A DNA stretch of 64,000 nt, from contig JAFKAC010000004.1 in the NCBI GenBank assembly GCA_025766275.1, forward strand, positions 2,603,461 through 2,667,460. The letters are read 5' to 3'. Shown here in pieces: positions 11,426 to 20,394 of this stretch. The number at the start of each line of letters is the position of its first letter. Position 1 is the first letter of the stretch. Position numbers and translations under genes: made by a program. The notes under the pieces are model-generated. The model saw only the letters and a program-made list of their open reading frames with translations. It had not been told where the DNA came from and searched no databases. The DNA is from Lactarius indigo. Lineage: Eukaryota > Basidiomycota > Agaricomycetes > Russulales > Russulaceae.

Positions 11426-13550
11426 ATGGCCAACACTCCAGTTTCTAATACCACCCTCGTCAATGTCCTCGACATTGACCCCCAACTCGCTGCCCTCTTC
11501 AATGGGGAGACCATCGCCATTACCAACTTATCGTTCACCATCCCCGGCGTCCCTCGACTATCACCACCACCACCATCTGCAGATTCCCCCCAGTCTACCA
11601 TGACCATCGATCCTGTACCCATCATCCCCTGTTCCCCTGAACGAGAACCAGGGGAACTCACACCATCCACTCTGGAGGAGGGACAATACTTGCCAACCCC
11701 TCCACCTCACCAGAATCCCACTCCTCCACCAGAACCACCCATACCATCACCTCCATCATCGACACCTTCTACACCACCCCCACCACTTGAAACCCCACCT
11801 ACTCCACTCACCCCTGTCCAAGTCCATACCCCTATTAACTATGATTGACCAGACTCCCCTGTAGAGGACACTGACGACCCAGGAGCCCCATTCTTCTCAA
11901 ATACCCCAGGCTCGCCAAAGTATTACCCCCTCCAGATCCCACTACCTGAAGGAGGATTCCATATTGCGAAGTACATCTACTATCGCAAAGGATTCACCAA
12001 GGTAGTGGGAGTGATGGGAGCTCGACAACCGCACTATGGCAAAACAGTCTACTTGTCCACCCTACGCCCCAATGTCTTGGCCCCCCCGTTCTCAACCGAA
12101 CAACTCCAGTTCTTCAACCCCAACGATATCCATGCCTGCGCACTCAACAAAACTTTGATTGAGCTCAATACTGTTGATAAGTGACCCTTGTGCACTTAGC
12201 GGCTCATACGGACCGGACTTGCAGCATGGACTGCTTTAGATTAGATTAAATGGACATGTAGATTACTTACTTCTGATCTGTACAATCTAGCGCTTATCAT
12301 TGCGTCATGTATGACATCACTGTACAATGACATCGTGTAGACTACTCTGGACTCTTCATTGTACTCTGTCTCTTGTTCTCCTTTTAGCACTATGTTTATT
12401 ATGATGTCACTATGATATCATTTGGTCTGGACTTTGCTTGTTCTTGTACGCCTTGTTCCTTTTACACACACTCCTTTGTCCTGTTGTAGAACAATGCGTC
12501 CCTTGTATTCTGTGACACTCTCTTACTCACCTTGTAGTAGTGTCACCCTCCTGTATAGTATAAGTAGTAGACTTGTACGCTCCTGGTCCACATCAGTTCC
12601 TCACTGTTGTGTGCCAGGTATGTCTCCTCCTCTCTAATGTAACATCAGTTCCTCACTGTTGTGTGCCAGACTTCCACTTTGCTTCACTCTGCTTGACACC
12701 CCTGTGCTGCTTCCAGTCACCCTCTATATCTCACCACAGTACTATCAGTCCACTGTGAGTATAGTTCTTATGTGTCTGTTCATCAAATACCCCGCAACTC
12801 ACTGCTGAAGTGACTCGCCTGCGCACAGGACTCATGGCCCTGAAAGAGCTAGATGAAAAGCATGAAAAACTGGAGGAGGACGCCCGGAAACTCAGAGCAG
12901 AACGACTCACAGTGGACCTCATGCTAGCCAGTACTAAGAGACACCTACAGTATGCAGGAGCTCTCACTACCATTGCCAATGAATACGCCCATCTTACCAC
13001 ACTTCCTGCTCCACTACACCACTCCCGTTACGCTATCCCCTTTTCCCCCAGGCATGGTGGACCTGTTGAATTCCCTCGGCTCGCTGACAGACCTCGCTGA
13101 TGATGGTGCTACCACTGCAATAGCCCTCACCATTTAGTATGCGACTGCCCCACAAGGCCAAGACTGGCCTGTCGACACTGCCAAAGTCAAGAGCACCAGT
13201 CATATTGGTGCATCTTCTGTTGCACAGAAATGGTGAGCGAAGTAATCACCACTCAGCAAGCAGAGGAGCGAATACGTCGGGAGATGTCTCCTGATGCCAC
13301 CACATCCTTCACCGTACCCTCTCCACCAACCGCCATGACAGCTACTCAGAATAGGTGGTGCGGAAGGTGTTTTCGATCCAACGCCAACCACAATGAAATC
13401 TGATGCCCACAGTATGAGATGTGCCAAAAATGCGGAGCACGAGGCCCCCTCTTCTTCCTCTGAACTCACTACTGCTCTACGGATGTGGAAGAGTGGCCAG
13501 AGAATAACCTGGACGCTGATATCTATGACCTTGTAGACCCTGAGTCCTGA
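11426..13550 (+). pseudogene. Accessory ORF3 of the chromovirus: Pro-rich, coiled-coil-like, Cys-cluster protein
   Basis: The frame opens at MANTPVSNTT (11426), just after the pol stop, and ends 34 bp before the 3' LTR. Without the nested LTR it encodes about 500 residues. The N-terminal third is rich in Pro, Ser and Thr. A middle part contains YYRKGFTKVVGVMGARQ. After the LTR insertion a charged helical stretch (LKELDEKHEKLEEDARKL) looks like a coiled coil. The C-terminus has Cys/His clusters resembling zinc ribbons or knuckles (CYHCNSPHHLVCDC, CRHC...CIFCC, CGRCFRS, CQKCGARG). In-frame stops at 11846, 13098, 13101, about 13402 and about 13461 are all TGA. I do not recognise a named family. 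A second nucleic-acid-binding protein of the particle is one possibility. Confidence 0.65.
12172..12785 (+). repeat. Solo LTR, family A, nested in ORF3
   Basis: It runs from TGTTGATAAGTG to CTGTTCATCA with AATAC at 12167-12171 and 12786-12790. Removal keeps ORF3 in frame (LIELNT joined to PQLTAEV). It contains the 54-bp duplicated unit seen in several family A copies. Confidence 0.92.
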
Positions 13551-13570
13551 AGTCGAGGCATCTTCAGACC

Positions 13571-13584
13571 AAGATGAGGGGTAA
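13571..13584 (+). promoter_or_regulatory. Polypurine tract of the chromovirus
   Basis: AAGATGAGGGGTAA directly precedes the 3' LTR, the position of the plus-strand primer in LTR retrotransposons. Confidence 0.6.
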
Positions 13585-14171
13585 TGTTACGATTTCATCT
13601 GGACTCGCTCTTTCTTTGCTTTACTATCCCCTTCCCAGTATGATACGAGCCCTGTATGATTCCATGGACTTTATGATTACCTGGTTCCTATTGCGCGCCT
13701 TGCTTATCGACGATCTCTTTTGATAAAGCTTGACATGTGCTAGTTTCCATCTCATTCTCACTCACGCACAATCCCACATGACTCATCTTTATTCCCACTA
13801 TATCCATGCCTTATTCTCTTTATGCCTTCTCCTTTGTCCCCCTATCAAGCAATGGCGCCATCTGTTTGTAGCAGCCATACAGTCCGACATATATTTAAAC
13901 CTAGTCCTATCTAGCTTGTATGGTAGACTAGACTTCTTGTGTAATACTACACTCATCTGCACGTGGAATGCCTTAGTGCTTTTCCTTGTCTCGCGACTCC
14001 CCTGCTTTTGCTAGGTCTTTGAGCCTTAGCCTTCCTCTACGATCCAAGTGACTTGTGTCCTTGTGATCCTTGTGCATCATTCTCTACTGAAGTCGAGCCA
14101 CCAAGCTCGTACTACTGTGAACCAACTGACTTGGTACAGGTCATACCTAACGCCCCTGTAGTGGCGTTACA
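13585..14171 (+). repeat. Chromovirus 3' LTR
   Basis: An uninterrupted 587-bp LTR, TGTTACGATTTC to GCGTTACA, followed by the target duplication AGTTG. It is very similar to the 5' LTR at 3576-4978 after removal of the nested insertion. Confidence 0.92.
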
Positions 14172-14328
14172 AGTTGTCTGTCAGCTTGCAACAACTTGCC
14201 TGGGATCACAATGATGCCAAGCTCAATAACCCTAAATGCATAAACCCCAGGCCAGGATTTTTCCCAAGTCAACCCTCTTGCTGTGGCTGCTTACGTACAC
14301 ATTATATAATCTAACCCTAGGGTTTATA

Positions 14329-14368
14329 GCTTACATAAAGGGGTGCGAGTTCCTGATGGCCCCTACCT
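14329..14368 (-). repeat. Right terminal inverted repeat of DNA transposon
   Basis: Reverse complement of 343-382, followed by the TA target duplication at 14369-14370. Confidence 0.85.
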
Positions 14369-14579
14369 TACTTATACTATACAGAGGTGTGAAGCTAGTA
14401 CAAGAGGTGTAACTAAGAGTTACAGAATACAAGGGACACATTGTTCTACAACTGGACAAAGGGGTGTGCATAAGGAGAACAAGGCATAGAGAACAAAAGA
14501 AAGTCTAGACAAGTATGATATCATAATGACATCACAATAAAGATAACACTAGAAAGAGAACAAAGAATGAAGTACAATG
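14369..14579 (-). repeat. Family A LTR, second part
   Basis: This continues 121-342 across the DNA transposon in the same reverse orientation, up to AGTACAATG. There a forward family A LTR begins. A short remnant of the reverse LTR start (ending TTATCAACA) appears at 15830-15864, so the middle has been lost or rearranged. Confidence 0.7.
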
Positions 14580-15829
14580 TGTTGATAAGTGACCCTTGTG
14601 CATTTAGCGGCTTGTACAGACTGGACTTGCAGCATGGACTGCTCTAGATTAGATATACAGGACATGTAGATTAGATATTGATCTGTACAATCTCAGACAC
14701 CTTGTATTTTGTTATCTATGACATCACTGTACCATGACATCATGTGGACTCCTCTAGAACTGTCATTGTACTACTGTGGTGAACTCACTGTCACTTGACA
14801 GCGAGGGATACGGTTGAAGATGATGGCGGGCGAGGTAGAGACGGAGAGAACGTTGAAGGGGGCGAAGAGGAGGCGTCTTGGCTCAGAGAGAATAGTGGTG
14901 CACACAAGGTGGGGCACTCGAAGGAGCTGAGAGGCAAGAGAGGGAAGATGTCACAAGTGGACAGTCTGAGGGACTGTCCAATAGATTGCGCTAGCTTATA
15001 TACTACAGGGGGTGGTCTGTGCGTAGGTTTAGGGCAGGCTTAGGGCCTGTCCACGAGTGCTGTGCAATGCTGCGGATTGGAACATTCTAGAGACCAGTTA
15101 TTAATACTGTCCAATCAAAATAAAGGATAAGCATGGTATGACTGCGCCGCAGTTGATGACGCCATATTGCGCCATAGTGGTGTGATTCCGCAGCTGCTGC
15201 GGAACCCGTGATGGGAACACGTGTTCTTTGTGACTTGGTTGATTATCTTCATTGATTGATAAACGATCAACCGTTGATTGATACACGTGCATGTACACAT
15301 GTGACTTGGAAGGGCAGAGTAATCACGTGACACATCATGTGACCATTGGAGAGCGAAATTCAAACTCCGAATTCGGATTTCCCCTTTTAGGAAGCTGATG
15401 ACATAAGCCCGGTCCGGTTCTAAGCGCCTTGAGTCACGACCAGGTTTATAGGTTCGTGACAACTACGCCTTTGTTCTCTCTTTAGCTTATCTTTATTGTG
15501 ATGTCATTATGATATCATTTCAGTCTGGACTTTCTTTGTTTCTATGCTCCATGTTCTCCATCTGTGCATTCCTTTTGTCCACATATAGAACATGTCTCTT
15601 GTACTATGTGACCCTATGTTACCTTCTTGTACTAGTGTCACACCTGTAAACAGTATAAGTAGTGTACCATGTACGCTCCTGGTCCACATCAGTTCTCACT
15701 GCTTGTGTGCCAGACTCCCTGCTTTACTTGCAAGATCCCCTGTTACACCTCTGCTTCCAGCTACCCTCCATATCTCACCACAGTCCTCTTGTCCACTGTG
15801 AGTATGGTCTCTATGTATGCTGTTCATCA
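14580..15829 (+). repeat. Family A LTR (forward) split by a family D solo LTR
   Basis: It starts TGTTGATAAGTGACC and ends TGTTCATCA. Removing 14775-15461 leaves about 560 bp. The five bases on each side do not match (CAATG against TGAGC), so this copy probably arose with a deletion or by recombination between opposite LTRs. A 35-bp reverse LTR remnant (15830-15864) and a forward LTR tail (15865-15908) follow. Confidence 0.7.
14775..15461. repeat. Solo LTR, family D, nested in a family A LTR
   Basis: It runs from TGTGGTGAACTC to TTCGTGACA (687 bp) with ACTAC at 14770-14774 and 15462-15466. It is highly similar to 5166-5860. Confidence 0.9.
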
Positions 15830-15864
15830 TGAGCCACTAGGTACACACAGGTCACTTATCAACA

Positions 15865-15908
15865 CTTTTGTCCACTGTGAGTATAGTCTCTATGTGTGCT
15901 GTTCATCA
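15865..15908 (+). repeat. Family A LTR tail fragment
   Basis: It matches the last 44 bases of forward family A LTRs, ending TGTTCATCA. It probably belongs to an older LTR into which the Copia copy entering from the left inserted. Confidence 0.55.
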
Positions 15909-16524
15909 GAAAACACACCAAACTTAGGTATAAATGGGAACAAACAAGATGAAAAGTTAATGACAGCAAGGGCACAAGCAGGCTCTTACAGATCCTAATA
16001 TCAGAAGCAGCACACCTCATCTGGGTAATGAGATGCAAAAGAGTGATCTAGGAAAACTTACACCTTGCATGAGATCAAAACTTATGGCTGAGGGTAATCA
16101 ACAAACAATTAACCAAGGACAAAATATTAGCAATCAAAGCCAAAAAGAGGAATATCCCAGCTTAGATGATGGAGGCAGCAGGGTAAAGTATTATGTAAAT
16201 TCTCCAATCTACCACATGATTGAATCAATAACTGTGAGGTTTGAGTGAGTAGTATAGTGCAATATTCCCAGCCTGTTGAGGGATAAGCACAATGAGCCCT
16301 ACACTACCCCACCACCAGGGGTGTTCATAAACTTGTATTTTGCCTCACTCCTGGACCCCAGACCAGATTCAGCACATTAGATTGGGCTGGTACCTACAAC
16401 CTCCTCTCATATAACACCTCTTTGGGTTACCAGATATTTTAGGTAATATGTAGCAACAAAATTGAGCACTTTCCAAATAAAAATAAAAATAAAAAAGTAA
16501 GTGGTACACTTGCAAGTATCACCC
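15909..16524. other. No gene recognised
   Basis: AT-rich spacer with only a short A-rich run of AAAAT-type repeats near 16480-16500 and no convincing ORF. The small open frame at 16033-16248 shows no familiar motif. Confidence 0.5.
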
Positions 16525-17141
16525 TGTTGATAAAGTGACCCTTGTGCACTTAGCAGCTCATATGGACCAGACTTGCAGCATGGACTGCTCTAGATTAAAT
16601 ATACAGGACATGTAGATTAGATATTGATCTGTACAATCTCGGACACCTTGTATTTACTTATCTATGACATCACTGTACCATGACATCATGCAGACTCCTC
16701 TAGAACTGTCATTGTACTACACCTTTGTTCTTTCTTTAGATCTATCCTTATTGTGATGTCATTATGATATCATCTTAGTCTGGACTTTCTTTGTTTTCAC
16801 GCTCCTTGTTCTCCATTTGTACATTCCTTTTGCCCACATGTAGAACAACGTCTCTTGTACTATGTGACCCTATGTTACATCCCTTGTAGTAGTGTCACTC
16901 CTGTAAACAGTATAAGTAGTGTACCATGTACACTCCTGGTCCACATCAGTTCTCACTGTTTGTGTGCCAGGTATGTCTTCTACTCTCCAATGTATAACAT
17001 CATTTCTCACTGTTTGTGTGCCAGACTTCCACTTTGCTTCACTCTGCTTGACACCCCTGTGCTGCTTCCAGTCACCCTCTATATCTCACCACAGACTTCT
17101 TAGCCCTCTGTGAGTATAGTCTCTATGTGTACTGTTCATCA
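16525..17141 (+). repeat. Solo LTR, family A
   Basis: TGTTGATAAAGTGACC to TGTTCATCA, flanked by CACCC (16520-16524) and CACCT (17142-17146), a duplication with one substitution. It carries the 54-bp unit. Confidence 0.85.
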
Positions 17142-17473
17142 CACCTGAATGACCCAACAGCACACAACTTCTATAACTTCATTGATGGAGTGAGCTTCAC
17201 CTCTAGATCCACCTTAGTCAGGCAAGCTGTTACAGTATGAACAGACTGACTCACTACATATGACTCATGGCTGATTATGACTACGGCCCGATACTAGTAT
17301 TAGTCATGGACACTTACATCACATCAGTCAGCATAGTAGTTTGCATGTGATTGTGACTCATATATGACTCATTCCTAGGATAGCTGTACTAGGGTTCAAG
17401 CTAGTTATGCTACTGGTTACCTATTATTCCAGCGGTGCTTTAAAGCCTGCATGTATCTGTATAAGTAGTCACC

Positions 17474-18556
17474 TGTTACGGTACGGACTTATTATGTGTC
17501 GTGGATGACTCATGGCTGGTTATGACTACGGCCCGACAGTAGTATTAGTCATGGACCTTTACATCGTATCAGTCAGCACTGTAGTTTGCATGTGATTGCA
17601 ACTCATGTATGACTCATTCCTAGGATAGCTGTACTAGGGTTCGAGCTAGTTACGCTACTGGTTACTTACTGTTCTAGCAGCACTTTAAAGCCCGTGCATA
17701 TCTGTATAAGTAGTTGACCCGGAAGACCAAGAGTCTCTATCTTGGTCTTCTTCAATCCACCTTTGACTTGTCTCTTGCCTGCCTTAGCTTCGGGCTAAGT
17801 GTGCCTCCACTTCTATCTGCCAAGAGATATGTTGATAAGTGACCTGTGCGCACTTAGCGGCTCTAATGGACTCATAGATAACGGACTACAGTAGATTAGA
17901 TTATTTTGATCTGTACAATCTGGACTATGACATCACATGTATATGACATCATTTGGACTGTTCCGGACTTACTATTGTACTACGTTTCTTTGTTCAACTT
18001 TTGTTCTTATCTTTATTATGATGTCATTATGATATCATCCTGCTCTGGACTCTTCTTGTTCTCTACGCCTTGTTCTCTCTATATCCATTCCTTTGTGTCC
18101 TGTATAGAACAATGCGTCTTGTATTCTGTGACTGGGTGTTACTCACCTTGTAGTACTGTCACTCCCTGTATGAGTATAAGTAGAGTACCATGTACGCTCC
18201 TGGTCCACATCAGTTCCTCACTGTTGTGTGCCAGGTATGTCTTCCCCTCTCTAATGTATTATCAGTTCCTCACTGTTGTGTGCCAGACACCCTCTGCTTC
18301 ACTGCTTGACATTCCCCTCTGCTGCTAACCAGCTTGCCACTAGTATCTCACCACAGACTCTTTGCCTCTGTGAGTACTGGTTATGTCTTTGCTGTTCATC
18401 AAGATAGTCCTCTTTCACCTTTGCTGCAGCGTGTGCCCTGAGTGCCCCTGTTCAGCCTGCATTGGGTTGACACGTGATCCCCATTCACCAGATATTCGCT
18501 AAGTCGACTACGCCTTTTTTGTGTCCAAGTCGGACTCACGCTGGTGGAGCATAACA
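17474..18556 (-). repeat. Solo LTR, family B, inserted in another family B LTR
   Basis: Begins TGTTACGGTACG and ends GAGCATAACA, flanked by CACC on both sides (17470-17473, 18557-18560). Net length is about 506 bp once the family A insertion is removed. Confidence 0.85.
17830..18401 (+). repeat. Solo LTR, family A, innermost of the nest
   Basis: TGTTGATAAGTGACC to TGTTCATCA (572 bp), with AGATA at 17825-17829 and 18402-18406. Confidence 0.92.
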
Positions 18557-18829
18557 CACCTTAGAAGACCAAGAGTCCCCATCTTGGTCTTCTTCAATCC
18601 ACCATCTTGACTCATTTCTTGTCTGCCTTAGTCTTCGACTAAGAGTCCCTCCACTTCTATCCACCAAGGGATAGTACTTCTTTACCTTCTGCTGCAGCAT
18701 GTGCCAGTAGTGCCCCTGTTCAGCCTGCATTGGGTTGACACATGATCCCCATTTGCTTAGTCCCTGCTAAGTTGACTACACCTATTCCAAGTCCAAGTTG
18801 GACTAATGCCAGTGGAGCATAACACAAGC

Positions 18830-19011
18830 ATCCATGGTAGACACTACCCCTGAAGTGTCATGCCACTGTCAGAGTGTGCATTAGATCTGTAACAGTTCCT
18901 GCCTGAGGCAAAGGACACTGAGTTGGTCTGCTGCTGAGCAGAATGGCACCTAAGTCAGTAGGGTGTTCCTTGATATAGCCCAAGGCAACAAGGCTTTCAG
19001 AGGGAAGAGGA
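18830..19011. other. Short spacer, no gene
   Basis: Non-coding sequence between solo LTRs. Together with 17142-17227 and 19632-19826 it looks like one older unidentified stretch that the LTRs have cut up. Confidence 0.4.
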
Positions 19012-19626
19012 TGTTGATAAGTGACCCTTGCACACTTAGCGGCTCATATGGACCAGACTTACAGATACGGACTGCTGTAGATTAATTAGGACCGCTTTAG
19101 ATTAGATTTGATCTGTACAATCTCAGACTACTTTATCTATGACATCATGTACAGTGACATCATATGGACATATCCAGACTGTTCATTGTACTACGCATTC
19201 TTGTATCTTTCTTTGTTCTCTTTTTGTCCTATCCTTATTATGATGTCATTATGATATCACTTACTTCTAGACTCTCCTTGTTCTTTCTGTCCTTGTTCTC
19301 AGAATGTCCACTCCTTTGTCCGTTTGTAGAACAATAACTGTCCTGTAGTACGTGACTTGTGTTACATCCCTTGTATAGTGTCACTCCCAGAAAGTGTATA
19401 AGTAGAGTACCATGTACGCTCCTGGTCCACATCAGTTCTCACTGTTTGTGTGCCAGGTAAGCTCCCTTCTCTCCAATGTATAACATCAGTTCTCACTGTT
19501 TGTGTGCCAGACACTTTTGCTTCACCTGCAAGATATCTCTGTCAACTGCTTCCCTGTGCTTTCATATCTCACCACAGTACTCTTTGTTTCACTGTGAGTA
19601 TGATTCTCTAGCTATGCTGTTCATCA
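19012..19626 (+). repeat. Solo LTR, family A
   Basis: TGTTGATAAGTGACC to TGTTCATCA (615 bp) with GAGGA at 19007-19011 and 19627-19631. A TATA-like TATAAGTAG sits near 19397-19405. It faces the reverse LTR at 19827 across a 200-bp spacer. Confidence 0.92.
19397..19405 (+). promoter_or_regulatory. TATA-like box of family A LTR
   Basis: TATAAGTAG, about 30 bp upstream of the conserved CGCTCCTGGTCC region. It is conserved at the same place in the other family A copies and is a candidate core promoter for Copia transcription. Confidence 0.45.
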
Positions 19627-19826
19627 GAGGAAATGGAAGAGAAGAGAAGACTTTGCTGAGGGGACAAGACAGTAGATTGACAAAGCCAAAGCTAAGGAGT
19701 TACAGTGTATCCTAAGGTGCTTATATACAGGTACTCCTAGAGTGCCAGCAAGGCAATGTTGTGCTGTCACTGCCAGTGAGGCAAGCATGAGCTGACATAC
19801 TGTTATAGGTAAAGAGAAGAGAAAAG

Positions 19827-20375
19827 TGATGAACAGCATGGACATAACCAGTACTCACAGAGAAAAAGAGTCTGTGGTGAGATACTAGTGGCAAGCTGGT
19901 TAGCAGCAGAGGGGAATGTCAAGCAGTGAAGCAGAGGGTGTCTGGCACACAAACAGTGAGAACTGATGTGGACCAGGAGTGTACATGGTACTCTACTTAT
20001 ACACTTTCTGGGAGTGACACTATACAAGGGATGTAACACAAGTCACGTACTACAAGATAGTTATTGTTCTACAAACAGATAAAGGAGTGGACATTCTAAG
20101 AACAAGGACAGAAAGAACAAGGAGAGTCCAGAAGTAAGTGACATCATAATAAGGATAGAGCTAAAGGAGAACAAAGAAAGATACAAGAACGCGTAGTACA
20201 ATGAATAGTCTGGATATGTCCATGCAATGTCATTGTACATGATGTCATAGATAAAGAAGTCCGAGATTGTACAGATCAAATCTAATCTAAAGCGGTCCTA
20301 ATTAATCTACAGCAGTCCATATCTGTAAGTCTGGTCCGTTAGAGCCACTAAGTGCACAAGGGTCACTTATCAACA
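19827..20375 (-). repeat. Copia 3' LTR
   Basis: A reverse family A LTR of the short subtype, lacking the 54-bp unit. It adjoins a purine-rich tract on the minus strand. Confidence 0.88.
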
Positions 20376-20388
20376 TCTCCCCATGATC
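20376..20388 (-). promoter_or_regulatory. Polypurine tract of the Copia element
   Basis: The minus strand reads GATCATGGGGAGA immediately upstream of the 3' LTR. Confidence 0.6.
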
Positions 20389-20394
20389 TACAAT

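Larger units (their letters stand above)
3576..14171 (+). mobile_element. Ty3/Gypsy chromovirus, full length but inactivated, with four nested solo LTRs
   Basis: The element is bounded by LTRs of equal net length (587 bp) with TG...CA ends and flanked by a perfect 5-bp duplication, AGTTG, at 3571-3575 and 14172-14176. Removing the four nested solo LTRs leaves about 7.96 kb. The order is 5' LTR, gag with CCHC knuckle, a possible -1 frameshift site, protease, reverse transcriptase, RNase H, integrase, chromodomain, an extra ORF, a purine-rich tract and 3' LTR. RT before integrase and the C-terminal chromodomain place it in Ty3/Gypsy, chromovirus lineage. Chromodomains of this class are known to steer integration to heterochromatin, which fits its position in a nest. 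No clear PBS was recognised after 4978, so self-priming is possible. Confidence 0.9.
343..14368 (+). mobile_element. Tc1/mariner-like DNA transposon carrying a nested chromovirus
   Basis: The ends are near-perfect terminal inverted repeats of about 40 bp (343-382 and 14329-14368) with one mismatch seen. They are flanked by TA on both sides (341-342, 14369-14370), the target duplication of the Tc1/mariner superfamily. Removing the element restores a normal family A LTR across a single TA. After subtracting the chromovirus and its duplicated target, the element is about 3.4 kb. It consists of a decayed transposase gene (849-3309), a 3' tail (3310-3575 plus 14177-14368) and a 5' region (383-848) with no gene. 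The copy is dead: its transposase has stops, frameshifts and a lost catalytic residue. Confidence 0.85.
17228..18824 (-). repeat. Solo LTR, family B (outer of a three-deep nest)
   Basis: In reverse orientation it begins TGTTACAGTATG and ends GAGCATAACA, with CAAGC at 17223-17227 and 18825-18829. After subtracting the inner insertion it is about 510 bp, close to the 498-bp copy at 9821. Confidence 0.88.
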
